Source: Deltaproteobacteria bacterium (GTDB lineage Bacteria > Myxococcota_A > Polyangia > Polyangiales > Polyangiaceae). Taken from it: a stretch of DNA of 34,952 bases. Positions 8,243 to 17,288 of the stretch are shown here, piece by piece. The DNA is taken from positions 1 through 34,952 of the forward strand of contig QJWJ01000023.1 of the NCBI GenBank assembly GCA_003235365.1. The letters run 5' to 3'. Position 1 is the first letter of the stretch. Each line of letters begins with the position of its first letter. A program made the position numbers and the translations under genes. The notes under the pieces were generated by a model that was not told where the DNA came from, did not search any database, and saw only the letters and a list, made by a program, of their open reading frames with translations.

Positions 8243-11109
8243 CAGTCCAGGGGGGGACAGAAATCGACCGAACTTCCGCACTGCCGTTCTTCGTCGCAGG
8301 CGTGGGTGCTTCGGCAGGCGGGTTGGAGGCGCTTCAGGCCTTCTTTCGCGAGGCGCAACCAGGCGAGGGCATTGCCTACGTCGTCATCCAGCATCTCTCT
8401 CCCGACTTCAAGAGCATGATGGTCGAGCTACTCGCTCGACACACCAAGCTCGAGGTGGTGGAAGCAGCGGACGGCGTCGTCCCCGCGCCCGATACGATCT
8501 ATTTGATACCGCCCAAATGTGGTCTGCGGCTGCGTAACGGCCAACTCAGGGTGACGGAGCGAGAGCCCGCCTCCCCGCCGCTCCCGATCAATGTGTTTCT
8601 GGAGTCGTTGGCGCTGGAGCAAGGTGACCTGTGTGCAGCCATAATTCTCAGCGGTACCGGCACGGACGGCACTCACGGCGTCCGGCTGCTCAAGGAAGCA
8701 GGAGGAGTGGTACTCGTCCAGGACCCGATGTCGGCCAAGTTCGATGGCATGCCCAACAGCGTCATCAATGGCGATCTCGCCGACTTCGTCGCTTCAGCGG
8801 GCACCCTGGCTCGACGACTGGGCGCGTACGTCAAACACCCGATGCTCGCGCCGTTGACCCCGCGGGAGGGCGCAGCCGACGACACCGAAGCTCTGGACGA
8901 CATCCTGGAATTCATCCGCCTGCAGGCCCGAACAGACTTCCGTCTTTATAAGGAAGGCACAATCGTTCGGCGTGTTCAGCGACGCGCGTCACTGATCGGT
9001 CTGACCACGTTGTCGGACTACCTGGAAAGATTGCGTTCCGACACCAATGAAGTCGAACAGCTCGTCCGAGAGCTGTTGATCGGCGTCACACAGTTCTTCC
9101 GAGATCCCGAGGCTTGGCACTTTCTGGAGAACCAAATCATTCCCGACCTCGTTCACGGAGCGGAACCCAATTCGACCCTGAGGTTGTGGGTAGCCGGCTG
9201 CGCAACTGGAGAGGAAGCGTACACGCTGGCAATGCTGATGGAAGAACACCTGCAGCGGGTCGACAAACCCATCAACTATCGGCTCTTCGCGACGGATGCC
9301 CGTCGCGACTCGCTCGGTTTCGCCCGCATGGGTTCGTACCCCGTGGCGGCCTGTGCCCCGATACCGACGGCCTTACGCGAGCGCTACTTCGATACGCGGG
9401 GAGAAATTGCGGTCGTCAAACGCGTCCTGCGCGATGCGATTACGTTTGCCCCTCATGACGTTCTCACGGATCCGCCGTTCACTCAGCTCGATCTGCTTTG
9501 TTGCAGGAACCTGCTGATCTATCTCAAACTCGAGGCTCAGCGCCGAGTCATCGCTAGATTCAGAGTCGCGTTGAAGGAAAACGCATACCTGTTTCTCGGC
9601 TCGAGTGAATCCGTCGGGGACGCGAACCCGCAGTTTCGTTCGCTTCACGGGAAAGGCAACGCGTACGTCGCTCGTGGTACTCCCAGTTTGGAGCGCGCCT
9701 TGGTCGGCAGCCAACTGCGTGAACGTCGACTTTCGGAAGTCAACGACGGACTGAGGCCTACCCTCTCCCGTGCCAGCGAGGTGCTCTACGAGGCCGCCCT
9801 CAAACGCTACGTGCCCCCGGGAGTCGCCGTCGACGGCCATTTCGAGTTGTTACAGGTGTTTGGTGACGTCTCGGAAATCGTGCACATTCCGCCTGGTCGA
9901 CTAACTGTAAACCTGCTGCGTATGGTCCCACAATCAGTGAGCATCTTGCTGAACACCGCGGGTCGAAAGGCGCTGAACCGAAACGAAGAAATTCGAATAC
10001 CCGAGGTTCCCCTCGGGAAGCACCCCGCACAGAAGTCGATCTCGATACGTATCGTGCCATTCGAGGACGCGCTCGCTGGCGGAGCGGGGCTGCTCGTTTT
10101 TTTTGAAGACGTCACGGGGCCTTGTGTCACCACCAGCATCGGTGCCAACATCGAGGAGGTAACGCGCCAGCGCCTGAAGGAACTCGAAGATGAGCTCATC
10201 GTCGCCCGTGAAAATCTCCAATCGGCCGTGCAAGATCTCGAGGCGGCCAACGAAGAGCTGCAAGCGACCAATGAGGAATTGACGGCCTCCAACGAGGAAC
10301 TTCAAAGCACGAACGAGGAGCTCCAAAGCGTCAACGAGGAGCTGTACACGGTCAATTCCGAGTATCAGCAGAAGATCGGGGAACTGGAAGAACTCAACGA
10401 CGACCTCGAGAACGTGCTGCGAGCGACCGACGCCGGAGTGCTCTTTCTGGATGAACAGTTGACGATTCGGCGCTTCAACGAGACTGCGCGGCGATTGCTG
10501 CCAGTGCGCAATGAGGATGTGGGGCGCCCGCTGAGTGAAATCGCGCCGCACGCCCGCTACCCGGAGATGTCCACACATGCCTCGACCGTGCTCGCAACGG
10601 GTGAACCGATGGTCACGGACGTGCTGAGCACCGAGGGTACGTGGTGGACGATTCGACTACGCGTGTTCGACGTGCCGCACGCCACCCGGCGTGGCGTGAT
10701 CATCTCCATGCACGACGTGACGGATCTGAAACGGGCGGTTTCCGAACTCGCGCGTTTGACGCGAGCGCACCAGATGGCGGAAGACATCTGCGGCTCGGGA
10801 CACGCGATCCTCGACCTGACCAACGAAGTAGTCCACTTCTCCGGCGGCGCCCGCACGTTACTACGGCTCGGCGATGCCGAACGGATTCCGCTATCGACAG
10901 CGCTCGAGATGTTCGGGTCCACCTCACGCGAAGCGGCAATAGAGGCCTTGCAACTGCTCAAGACCGGTCTCGAGATCCCGTTCACGGCGATCCGCGAACT
11001 CGTCCTTCAAGACGGAGCCAAACTGAAGGTTCGGATGCAGGTGCAAGGCAAGGTCGACGCCGTCACCGAAGACCGGCTGATGTTTGCGGTCTTTCTGCAG
11101 GTGCCCTGA
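8239..11109 (+). CDS. CheB-CheR-coiled coil-PAS fusion protein
   Basis: A 956-residue cytoplasmic protein joining a chemotaxis-type methylesterase and methyltransferase. The CheB part (about 14-200) has the catalytic triad residues Ser25 (GASAGG), His52 (IQHLSP) and Asp143 (GTGTDGTHG), with no N-terminal receiver. The CheR part (about 215-480) has the SAM-binding motif VAGCATGEEAYTL (318-330) and CCRNLLIY (421-428). After a linker comes a coiled coil (about 640-725) containing six heptads built on NEEL (669-710). A PAS domain lies at about 725-845 and a second PAS-like region at about 850-956. Many relatives end in a histidine kinase; here no HisKA or ATPase domain is present, so signalling must go through partners. 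The start ATG overlaps the preceding response regulator stop codon. Confidence 0.93.
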   Translation: MTVQGGTEIDRTSALPFFVAGVGASAGGLEALQAFFREAQPGEGIAYVVIQHLSPDFKSMMVELLARHTKLEVVEAADGVVPAPDTIYLIPPKCGLRLRNGQLRVTEREPASPPLPINVFLESLALEQGDLCAAIILSGTGTDGTHGVRLLKEAGGVVLVQDPMSAKFDGMPNSVINGDLADFVASAGTLARRLGAYVKHPMLAPLTPREGAADDTEALDDILEFIRLQARTDFRLYKEGTIVRRVQRRASLIGLTTLSDYLERLRSDTNEVEQLVRELLIGVTQFFRDPEAWHFLENQIIPDLVHGAEPNSTLRLWVAGCATGEEAYTLAMLMEEHLQRVDKPINYRLFATDARRDSLGFARMGSYPVAACAPIPTALRERYFDTRGEIAVVKRVLRDAITFAPHDVLTDPPFTQLDLLCCRNLLIYLKLEAQRRVIARFRVALKENAYLFLGSSESVGDANPQFRSLHGKGNAYVARGTPSLERALVGSQLRERRLSEVNDGLRPTLSRASEVLYEAALKRYVPPGVAVDGHFELLQVFGDVSEIVHIPPGRLTVNLLRMVPQSVSILLNTAGRKALNRNEEIRIPEVPLGKHPAQKSISIRIVPFEDALAGGAGLLVFFEDVTGPCVTTSIGANIEEVTRQRLKELEDELIVARENLQSAVQDLEAANEELQATNEELTASNEELQSTNEELQSVNEELYTVNSEYQQKIGELEELNDDLENVLRATDAGVLFLDEQLTIRRFNETARRLLPVRNEDVGRPLSEIAPHARYPEMSTHASTVLATGEPMVTDVLSTEGTWWTIRLRVFDVPHATRRGVIISMHDVTDLKRAVSELARLTRAHQMAEDICGSGHAILDLTNEVVHFSGGARTLLRLGDAERIPLSTALEMFGSTSREAAIEALQLLKTGLEIPFTAIRELVLQDGAKLKVRMQVQGKVDAVTEDRLMFAVFLQVP

Positions 11110-11220
11110 GGGCCGGCTCCGAGATAGCCTCAGAACCCCTTGCCCGACGCGGAAAGCCTCGCCCCCCCCGGGAGCCTCTTCACTGGGAGCGCGGATTCGA
11201 GCGCGCGTGGGGCGGAGCTT

Positions 11221-11637
11221 TCACGCTGCGAGGGACTGAAAGAACCGAACATACGCCTTGATGTCGCCATCTTTCGTATGAAAGCCGTCCGCCTGCAGGC
11301 TCAACACGCGCTCGCGATCGCTGATTCTATCGGAGTTGGTCAGCGCGAGGATCACCGGGACGTCCTTGAAGCACTCGTCCGCGCGCAACGCCTGCAGGAC
11401 GTCGAAACCAGACATGTCGGGCATGTTCAGATCGAGCAATAGCAACGCGGGCATGGGATTCGTCCCGTCACGAACGCCATCGAAATACGCCATCAGCTCG
11501 CTCGCTCGCGTAAATGCGAGAAACGGATTGCTCAGACCGCTCATCTGGAGGCATTGCTCTGCAATGATCAAGTCCTCTTGGCTATCATCGAGCATCAGGA
11601 TCGCTTCCGTCGAGTTCAGCTTGACTACCGGCGTCAT
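11221..11637 (-). CDS. Single-domain response regulator
   Basis: A 138-residue receiver-only protein. The ATG at 11637 is chosen because the sequence before it matches no receiver; a longer reading to 11691 is possible. Key residues are Asp17-Asp18 (MLDDSQED), acceptor Asp69 (LLLLDLNMPD), Thr100 (LALTNS) and Lys122 (HTKDG). The start lies inside the end of the upstream kinase gene (overlap 11585-11637) in another frame, so the pair is probably translationally coupled and the kinase-like protein is its likely partner. Downstream, a 111-bp spacer separates it from the convergent CheB-CheR gene, and I see no convincing terminator there. Confidence 0.9.
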   Translation of the reverse strand: MTPVVKLNSTEAILMLDDSQEDLIIAEQCLQMSGLSNPFLAFTRASELMAYFDGVRDGTNPMPALLLLDLNMPDMSGFDVLQALRADECFKDVPVILALTNSDRISDRERVLSLQADGFHTKDGDIKAYVRFFQSLAA

Positions 11638-13477
11638 GAGAATGACTGGACTGTAGCGAAAAGCGAATCCACACGCCACCCGAGTCCTCACCCCGGCGAA
11701 CGGAACCGCCGTGAAATACGACGATACGTTCGAATAGCGTCATGCGAATACCGCTACTTCGGCTCAACGCGTGGGTACCGGAGAGGTCGCGAATCACCCA
11801 AGCCCGCGCTCGCTCGACGTCATCGAACTCCAGTTTCAAGCGGAGGTGATCGGATTGACAATCCTGAACGGCCTGCTCGACAACCACCCGAAACATTGCC
11901 TCTATCAGTGACTTGCATGCACGCACCGCTCGGGGTGGGTCGCCGTCGACAATCAGCTCGACCCGTGCGGCCGCGGAATCCCATTGGGCGTTTGCGGCTT
12001 CAAAGAGCGCCGGAACGTCTACGGTTTCCCAATGAACCTGCCCATCGGAGATCCCCGTCAGGATACGAAAATCGGTGACTTGGCTCAGCAGCGCTCGGGC
12101 CGTCTGCCCCATGCGACGCAGCCAGTCTTTCCCCTGCTCAGACAGATGTTTGTCTTCCAACCGTTCAATCAACTCGGCGAACGCTGCAATCCGCGTCGCA
12201 GGTTCACGCAAGTCGTGCGACGCGGCGTGTGCGAACTGTTCGAGCGCTTCATTGATTCGCTGGAGCTCTTCGTTGGTCGAATTCAGCTCGCGTTCCTTCG
12301 TCCTCAGACTCTCCAACATGACTGAAAGGCTTCGCGACAGGACTCCGATCTCGTCGGATCTGTCGACGGGAAGCTGAACGTCGACTGCGCCACGTTCGAC
12401 TCGCGCAGCCTCGGTTGCAATGGCAGCCAGCGGGCGCGTCAATCTGCCCGCCAGGCGCCAGGCGATCGCGAAGCCCAGAACGGACAACAGCAATCCCAAT
12501 CCGGCGGCCTGAAGTGCGAGACGATCGAGTCGGCTGGCGATCGGTGCGTCGGCGCTGGAGATCCCGAACACGACGAAACGTGAGTCTGGAGGGTCGAACA
12601 GCTCGACACGCTCGAAACAGCTCACGGCCCCGTGCTGCTGCCAACACGACGGTCCGGCGACGCTCGAACTCGTCCAATCTGGCCAGGACTCGCCCATGTC
12701 GTCCACCGCTCGGAATCGACGTCCGAGATCGAACCCGAAGGTCTTCGCAGGATCTGGATGCACCAAATAGTCGGAGTTGTGGTTGACGATGAAAGTGGAG
12801 AACTGTTCATCGACCCCGGCGACAACCGATTGGACAGCTTCGTCGAAGGCCTGATTGATCACGGCAAACGCCGTGACTTCCCCCGTTGTGCCCAACACAC
12901 CAAACACGGCTCGAACCGTAGGCTGGTGGGGAACCTCGACCTTGCCCCGCTCCCGGTTGAGCGTGATGTCGGACAGCACGACCTCGCCTGGCCCGCGCTG
13001 CCTCGCCAGTTGGATGTAGTCTCGGTCCCCTTTGTCCTGCAACTCTTCCTCGACGACGCGCAGCACACCGCCATTCGAACGCTGAACCCTCACCAACTCG
13101 TGCGCGTCACTAGTGCCCGACAGCACCCGCGCTTGGGTGTAAGTGGGATTGCGCTTCAGTAGCTGGGTGAGCACGATCGCGATATCATCCTTCGCTCGTT
13201 GCTGCGTCACATCGTCCGTGGCCGTTTGCATCGTCGCGAGCTGAGGCAGCGAGCCCACCAGAGCAACGTCGTTCTTCAACGACTGAAAACGGTACTGAAT
13301 GCGCGACCCCTCGAGTTCGACCTCCCGACGCAGCCCCGCCTCTCGCACGTGGTTGACGACTGTACCGTAGCCCCAGAACACGACGACGAAGATCACCCCC
13401 GCCGTCAAAGAAACAGCCACGAGTACGAGGCCCCGTATGCGCGCAGCAATACCCATCGTCCAACCCGCGGCGAGCAT
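11585..13477 (-). CDS. Membrane sensor kinase-like protein (Cache, HAMP, HisKA, degenerate ATPase)
   Basis: A 630-residue protein with a membrane helix at about 15-37, a large extracytoplasmic Cache-like sensor (about 40-315), a second helix at about 318-340 and HAMP (341-393). A short coil precedes HisKA with AASHDLREP (His421). The C-terminal region lines up with histidine-kinase ATPase domains but lacks their key motifs. The N-box asparagine position reads VVVEQAVQD (531-539). The DxGxG box reads IRDLSGTHA (562-570). The ATP lid and GxGxGL box are shortened to SRSSGIRMTLFERIV (572-586). It may therefore not bind ATP and could act as a sensor scaffold or reverse phosphatase. An alternative ATG is at 13456. 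The 3' end overlaps the response regulator start. Confidence 0.88.
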   Translation of the reverse strand: MLAAGWTMGIAARIRGLVLVAVSLTAGVIFVVVFWGYGTVVNHVREAGLRREVELEGSRIQYRFQSLKNDVALVGSLPQLATMQTATDDVTQQRAKDDIAIVLTQLLKRNPTYTQARVLSGTSDAHELVRVQRSNGGVLRVVEEELQDKGDRDYIQLARQRGPGEVVLSDITLNRERGKVEVPHQPTVRAVFGVLGTTGEVTAFAVINQAFDEAVQSVVAGVDEQFSTFIVNHNSDYLVHPDPAKTFGFDLGRRFRAVDDMGESWPDWTSSSVAGPSCWQQHGAVSCFERVELFDPPDSRFVVFGISSADAPIASRLDRLALQAAGLGLLLSVLGFAIAWRLAGRLTRPLAAIATEAARVERGAVDVQLPVDRSDEIGVLSRSLSVMLESLRTKERELNSTNEELQRINEALEQFAHAASHDLREPATRIAAFAELIERLEDKHLSEQGKDWLRRMGQTARALLSQVTDFRILTGISDGQVHWETVDVPALFEAANAQWDSAAARVELIVDGDPPRAVRACKSLIEAMFRVVVEQAVQDCQSDHLRLKLEFDDVERARAWVIRDLSGTHALSRSSGIRMTLFERIVVFHGGSVRRGEDSGGVWIRFSLQSSHSHDAGSQAELDGSDPDAR

Positions 13478-13643
13478 AGCGCCAGTCGGGACCGACCGGT
13501 GAGATTCCCGCCTGCCTCATCCGTCGAACTCCCAGCCACCACAGGACTATCGGACCGCCGCGGACGGAAAGGGACACACAACGGACGCACGAGTTGGTCT
13601 GACTGTTTTTTCCAGACGCAGACAGTGCTACGCCTGCCGTCCC

Positions 13644-14909
13644 GTGGCCGTTCCGTCCGAAAAAGCCCCCTTGTTTACCCCAGCGACGTTGCGACAGATC
13701 GCCGAGCAGTTCGGCACTCCTGTGTACGTCTACGACGCAGACACGCTGCGGGCCCAACTCGAGAAGTTGAAACGTTTCGACCACGTGCGGTTCGCCCAAA
13801 AGGCCTGCTCCAACGTCCACGTGCTGCGAGTGCTGCGCGAAGCGGGTGCGTTGGTCGATTGTGTGTCCTTGGGGGAGCTGGAGCGAGCCGTACGCGCCGG
13901 CTTCGAGCCGGGTCAGGATCCGGCCCAAATCGTTTACACGGCGGACGTCCTGACGAAGGACGCACTCGATCGACTCGTCGAGACCAAGGTCCCGATGAAT
14001 GCGGGATCAATCGACATGCTCGCTCAATTGGGCACGCGATCGCCCGGGCACGCTGTTTGGCTGCGGATGAACCCCGGGTTCGGCTCCGGTCACAGCAAGA
14101 AAACAAACACCGGCGGCGAGTCGAGCAAACACGGGATCTGGCACGAGCAACTGCCCGACGCGCTGCGGGTAGTCGACCACTTCGGGTTGGATCTCGTCGG
14201 CTTCCACATGCACATCGGATCTGGCGCGGACATGACGCACCTCGAGCGCGTGTGCGACGCCATGGTAAACATGGTGGTGGATTCGGGGCGCGACGTGCGC
14301 GCCATTTCGGGGGGCGGTGGTCTATCCATCCCCTACCGCTCCCACGAGTCCAACATCGACCCGCAGGCATACTTCGAGCGCTGGCACGCGGCTCGCCAGC
14401 GGCTCGAAGTGTACCTGGAGCACCCCGTGAGCCTGGAACTCGAACCCGGGCGCTATTTGGCGGGGCCTGCAGGAGTGCTGGTCACCGAAGTGCGCGCCAC
14501 CAAGAGCATGGGCGGCAACCACTTCACGTTGGTCGACGCGGGGTTCAACGATCTGATGCGCGCTTCGATGTACGGCGCCTATCACGAAATCACGCTGCTA
14601 CCCCAAGACGGCGCACCGCGAGCGACGCGCCCCACGGTCGTCGCCGGGCCCCTGTGCGAGTCGGGCGACGTCTTCACTCAGACGAGCTCGAGCGAGCTCG
14701 ATCCACGACCGCTACCTGAAGCCGAGGTGGGCGATCTCCTGGTTTTTCACGACGCGGGCGCGTACGGCGCCAGCATGTCCAGCAACTACAATTCGCGACC
14801 ATTGGTACCCGAGGTGTTGATCGATGGCGGCAAGGTGCAGTTGATTCGCCGCCGCCAAACCATCGCCGATCTGCTCCAACTCGAGCTCGACATCGATCAG
14901 AGGGGCTAA
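13644..14909 (+). CDS. lysA: Diaminopimelate decarboxylase
   Basis: A PLP enzyme that converts meso-diaminopimelate to L-lysine, the last step of lysine synthesis (421 residues, usual length). The N-terminal TIM barrel has the PLP lysine Lys53 in FAQKACSN, HMHIGSG (188-194), the phosphate-binding glycines GGGG (223-226) and EPGR (267-270). The C-terminal barrel has the catalytic GPLCESGDV (Cys338) and AGAYGASMSSNYNSRP (371-386). The protein closely follows the E. coli LysA type as I recall it, including FGSGHSKKTNTGGE and QTIADLL near the end. The start is GTG 13644 with no clear ribosome site; a TTG at 13671 is a weaker alternative. It runs divergently from the sensor gene across 166 bp and ends at a strong hairpin. 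It supplies the substrate for the lysine aminomutase encoded 5 kb downstream, though the two are not in one operon. Confidence 0.96.
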   Translation: MAVPSEKAPLFTPATLRQIAEQFGTPVYVYDADTLRAQLEKLKRFDHVRFAQKACSNVHVLRVLREAGALVDCVSLGELERAVRAGFEPGQDPAQIVYTADVLTKDALDRLVETKVPMNAGSIDMLAQLGTRSPGHAVWLRMNPGFGSGHSKKTNTGGESSKHGIWHEQLPDALRVVDHFGLDLVGFHMHIGSGADMTHLERVCDAMVNMVVDSGRDVRAISGGGGLSIPYRSHESNIDPQAYFERWHAARQRLEVYLEHPVSLELEPGRYLAGPAGVLVTEVRATKSMGGNHFTLVDAGFNDLMRASMYGAYHEITLLPQDGAPRATRPTVVAGPLCESGDVFTQTSSSELDPRPLPEAEVGDLLVFHDAGAYGASMSSNYNSRPLVPEVLIDGGKVQLIRRRQTIADLLQLELDIDQRG

Positions 14910-14968
14910 CCCCGCGCAGTCGTCACCAAGCGACAATAACCCGAAGTAGTCGGTCGGGATCCATGACG

Positions 14969-14997
14969 ACGATGGGCGCCCTCGCGGCGCCCATCGT
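14969..14997. terminator. Bidirectional terminator between lysA and fusA
   Basis: A perfect 12-bp stem (ACGATGGGCGCC / GGCGCCCATCGT) with the 5-base loop CTCGC lies between the convergent lysA and EF-G genes. It is followed by TTGCTTCT on the + strand. Its position between two convergent stops and its strength support a shared terminator. Confidence 0.7.
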
Positions 14998-15019
14998 TGC
15001 TTCTCGCAGCTGGTCAACA

Positions 15020-15041
15020 CGTGCACCCAGACAGGTGCACG
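15020..15041 (-). terminator. Second hairpin next to the EF-G stop codon
   Basis: An 8-bp perfect stem (CGTGCACC / GGTGCACG) with a 6-base loop lies 11 bases after the EF-G stop codon as read on the - strand. No clear U-run follows. It probably supports the larger hairpin in ending EF-G transcription. Confidence 0.4.
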
Positions 15042-15051
15042 CGGCCACAGC

Positions 15052-17139
15052 TCACTTGAGCGCTGCTTCGCGCTCCTTGACCTGCTCCTTGACCTTCTCG
15101 AGAACGGCCTTGGGCACCGACGCGTAGTGGCTGAACTCCATCGAGAACTGACCACGACCGGCGGTATTCGAACGCAGGTCTCCGATGTAGCCGAACATCT
15201 CGCCGAGCGGAACGTCCGCCTTGATGCGCACGTTGGTCGGTGTCGGTTCCTGACTCTTGATCATACCGCGCCGACGGTTCAGGTCGCCGATCACGTCGCC
15301 AACGTTGGCGTCAGGGACGAACACGTCGACCTTCATGATCGGCTCGAGCAGTTCGGGACCCGCCTTGGGCATGGTTTGGCGGTAGGCAGCCTTGGCCGCC
15401 GTTTCGAATGCCATCTGCGACGAGTCGACTGCGTGGAACCCACCGTCGGTCAGGGTGACCTTGAAGTCGAGCAAGGGGAACCCGACGAGCGGCCCCTTGT
15501 CCATCATCATCTTGAAACCCTTCTCGACTGAAGGAATGAACTCCTTGGGTACGTTGCCACCGACGATGGCAGACTCGAAGACGAACCCGGTGCCAGCTTC
15601 CTGGGGCTCGATCGTGTAGTTGATCTTCGCGTACTGGCCGGAACCGCCCGTCTGCTTCTTGTGGGTGTATTCGTCACTGACGGTCTTGGTGATCGTCTCC
15701 CGGTAAGCCACGCGGGGCTCGCCCACCTTGGCTTCGACGCCGTGGGTGCGCTTGAGGATGTCGACCTTGATGTCCAGGTGCAACTCGCCCATGCCCTTGA
15801 GGATCGTCTCGCCCGACTCCTGGTCGACCTCGACGTGGAACGACGGGTCTTCGGCAACCATCTTGCCGAGAGCCGTGCTCAGCTTCTCACTGTTGGCCTT
15901 GTCCTTCGGCGTCACGGACACGGAGATGACCGGAGCCGGGAACACCATCGGCTCGAGCGTCGCCGGGTTCTTCTCGTCGGCCAGCGTGTGACCGGTGCGG
16001 ACGTTCTTCAGACCGACGATGGCGACGATGTCGCCGGCTTGGGCGGTCTCGACCATCGTGCGATCGTTGGCATGCATCTCCACCATGCGTCCGATGCGCT
16101 CGGTCTTGCCGGTGAACGTGTTGAGCAAGGTATCGCCCTTGTTGATCGTACCCGAGTAGATGCGGGTAAACGTCAGCGCGCCGAAGCGATCGTCCATGAT
16201 CTTGAACGCCAACGCACGAACTGGCTTGGTCGGATCGACCGTCGCGAACTCTCCGGTCTCGTTGCCTTCGAGGTCGACCTCGGGCTGCGGCGGAACCTCG
16301 GTGGGATCGGGCAGGTAATCGACGACTCCATCGAGCACCTGCTGGACGCCCTTGTTCTTGAAGGACGAGCCGCAGAAGGTTGGGAAGAACTTCAGCTCGA
16401 TGGTGCCCTTGCGAATGCAGCGCTTGAGATCGGCGATCGATGGCTCGGTGCCTTCCAAGTAAGCGCCCATCAGGTCGTCGTCCATTTCGACGGCGGTCTC
16501 GATCAACTCCGCACGGTACTTCTCGACGTCGTCCACCATGTCGGCAGGCACGTCCTTGACTTCGAAATTCTCGGGCAAGCCGGAATCGTCCCAGACGTAC
16601 GCCTTGCGCTCCAACAAGTCGACAACGCCGACGAAGTCGCTCTCGGTGCCGATTGGCAGAACCATGACGAGCGGCTTGGCCGCCAACACGGTCTTGACCT
16701 GGTTGACGACGCGGTAGAAATCGGCGCCGAGACGGTCGAGCTTGTTGACGTAGATGATGCGCGCAACTCGCGATTCGTTGGCGTAACGCCAGTTGGTTTC
16801 CGACTGGGGCTCGACACCGCCGGAGCCACAGAACACCCCGACGCCACCGTCGAGTACCTTCAGCGAACGGTAGACCTCAATCGTGAAGTCGACGTGTCCG
16901 GGGGTGTCGATGATGTTGAAGCGGTAACCCTTCCAGAAACACGTGGTAGCAGCGGACTGAATCGTGATGCCACGCTCCTGCTCCTGCTCCATGAAGTCGG
17001 TGGTTGCGGCGCCATCGTGAACCTCACCGATCTTGTGGATCTTGCCAGTGAGCTTGAGGATACGCTCGGTCGTGGTGGTCTTGCCGGCATCGACGTGCGC
17101 GAAGATGCCGATGTTGCGATATTTGGAAAGGTCGGTCAT
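15052..17139 (-). CDS. fusA: Elongation factor G (stand-alone paralogue, fusA2-like)
   Basis: A 695-residue translational GTPase that drives ribosome translocation. G domain motifs: P-loop AHVDAGKT (14-21), switch I RGITI (56-60), DTPGH (78-82, with catalytic His82) and NKLD (132-135). Domains II to V follow at normal length, with [12 protein letters not shown] and [13 protein letters not shown] motifs (here VGGNVPKEF) and the C-terminal [12 protein letters not shown]. No rpsL, rpsG or tuf flanks it, so it is not the classical str-operon copy. The N-terminus ([20 protein letters not shown]) and the insert [11 protein letters not shown] match, as far as I remember, the second EF-G of gammaproteobacteria such as Vibrio and Pseudomonas. 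Whether it is the only EF-G of this organism cannot be told here. A candidate promoter lies at 17224-17250. Confidence 0.95.
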   Translation of the reverse strand: MTDLSKYRNIGIFAHVDAGKTTTTERILKLTGKIHKIGEVHDGAATTDFMEQEQERGITIQSAATTCFWKGYRFNIIDTPGHVDFTIEVYRSLKVLDGGVGVFCGSGGVEPQSETNWRYANESRVARIIYVNKLDRLGADFYRVVNQVKTVLAAKPLVMVLPIGTESDFVGVVDLLERKAYVWDDSGLPENFEVKDVPADMVDDVEKYRAELIETAVEMDDDLMGAYLEGTEPSIADLKRCIRKGTIELKFFPTFCGSSFKNKGVQQVLDGVVDYLPDPTEVPPQPEVDLEGNETGEFATVDPTKPVRALAFKIMDDRFGALTFTRIYSGTINKGDTLLNTFTGKTERIGRMVEMHANDRTMVETAQAGDIVAIVGLKNVRTGHTLADEKNPATLEPMVFPAPVISVSVTPKDKANSEKLSTALGKMVAEDPSFHVEVDQESGETILKGMGELHLDIKVDILKRTHGVEAKVGEPRVAYRETITKTVSDEYTHKKQTGGSGQYAKINYTIEPQEAGTGFVFESAIVGGNVPKEFIPSVEKGFKMMMDKGPLVGFPLLDFKVTLTDGGFHAVDSSQMAFETAAKAAYRQTMPKAGPELLEPIMKVDVFVPDANVGDVIGDLNRRRGMIKSQEPTPTNVRIKADVPLGEMFGYIGDLRSNTAGRGQFSMEFSHYASVPKAVLEKVKEQVKEREAALK

Positions 17140-17223
17140 GCGAATCGTATCCGTTCTCGTTCAGCTCGCTGTCGAGCTGGCACCACAAATTTTCAGGGGT
17201 TTGGGTGCCGCAGGGTGGCTGCG

Positions 17224-17250
17224 ATAATCGGAAAATCGGCGGTGTGTCAA
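17224..17250 (-). promoter_or_regulatory. Candidate sigma-70 promoter for EF-G
   Basis: Read on the - strand, a perfect -35 TTGACA (17245-17250) is followed after 15 bases by GATTAT (17224-17229; four of six -10 positions). This would give a leader of about 80 bases before the EF-G start at 17139. The spacer is short, so the call is tentative. Confidence 0.35.
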
Positions 17251-17271
17251 TTGCCAAGGGCCACGCCCCGG

Positions 17272-17288
17272 GCGCGCGGCCCGCGCGC
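17272..17288 (-). terminator. GC-rich hairpin after the class V aminotransferase gene
   Basis: The stem GCGCGCGG / CCGCGCGC with a minimal loop lies directly after the stop codon (17289-17291) of the - strand aminotransferase gene. Real pairing would be about 6-7 bp with a larger loop. There is no U-run. Confidence 0.3.

Noticed and set aside
10246..10371. Apparent short tandem DNA repeat
   Set aside because: It is the coding sequence of the NEEL heptads in the coiled coil and not an independent repeat.
13478..13643. Possible lysine riboswitch before lysA
   Set aside because: The 166-bp divergent spacer shows no lysine riboswitch-like conserved segments that I can recognise; the kamA leader likewise shows none.
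13199..14719. 506-codon + strand frame overlapping the sensor gene and lysA
   Set aside because: It is an Arg-rich shifted-frame reading of lysA and the antisense of the sensor gene.
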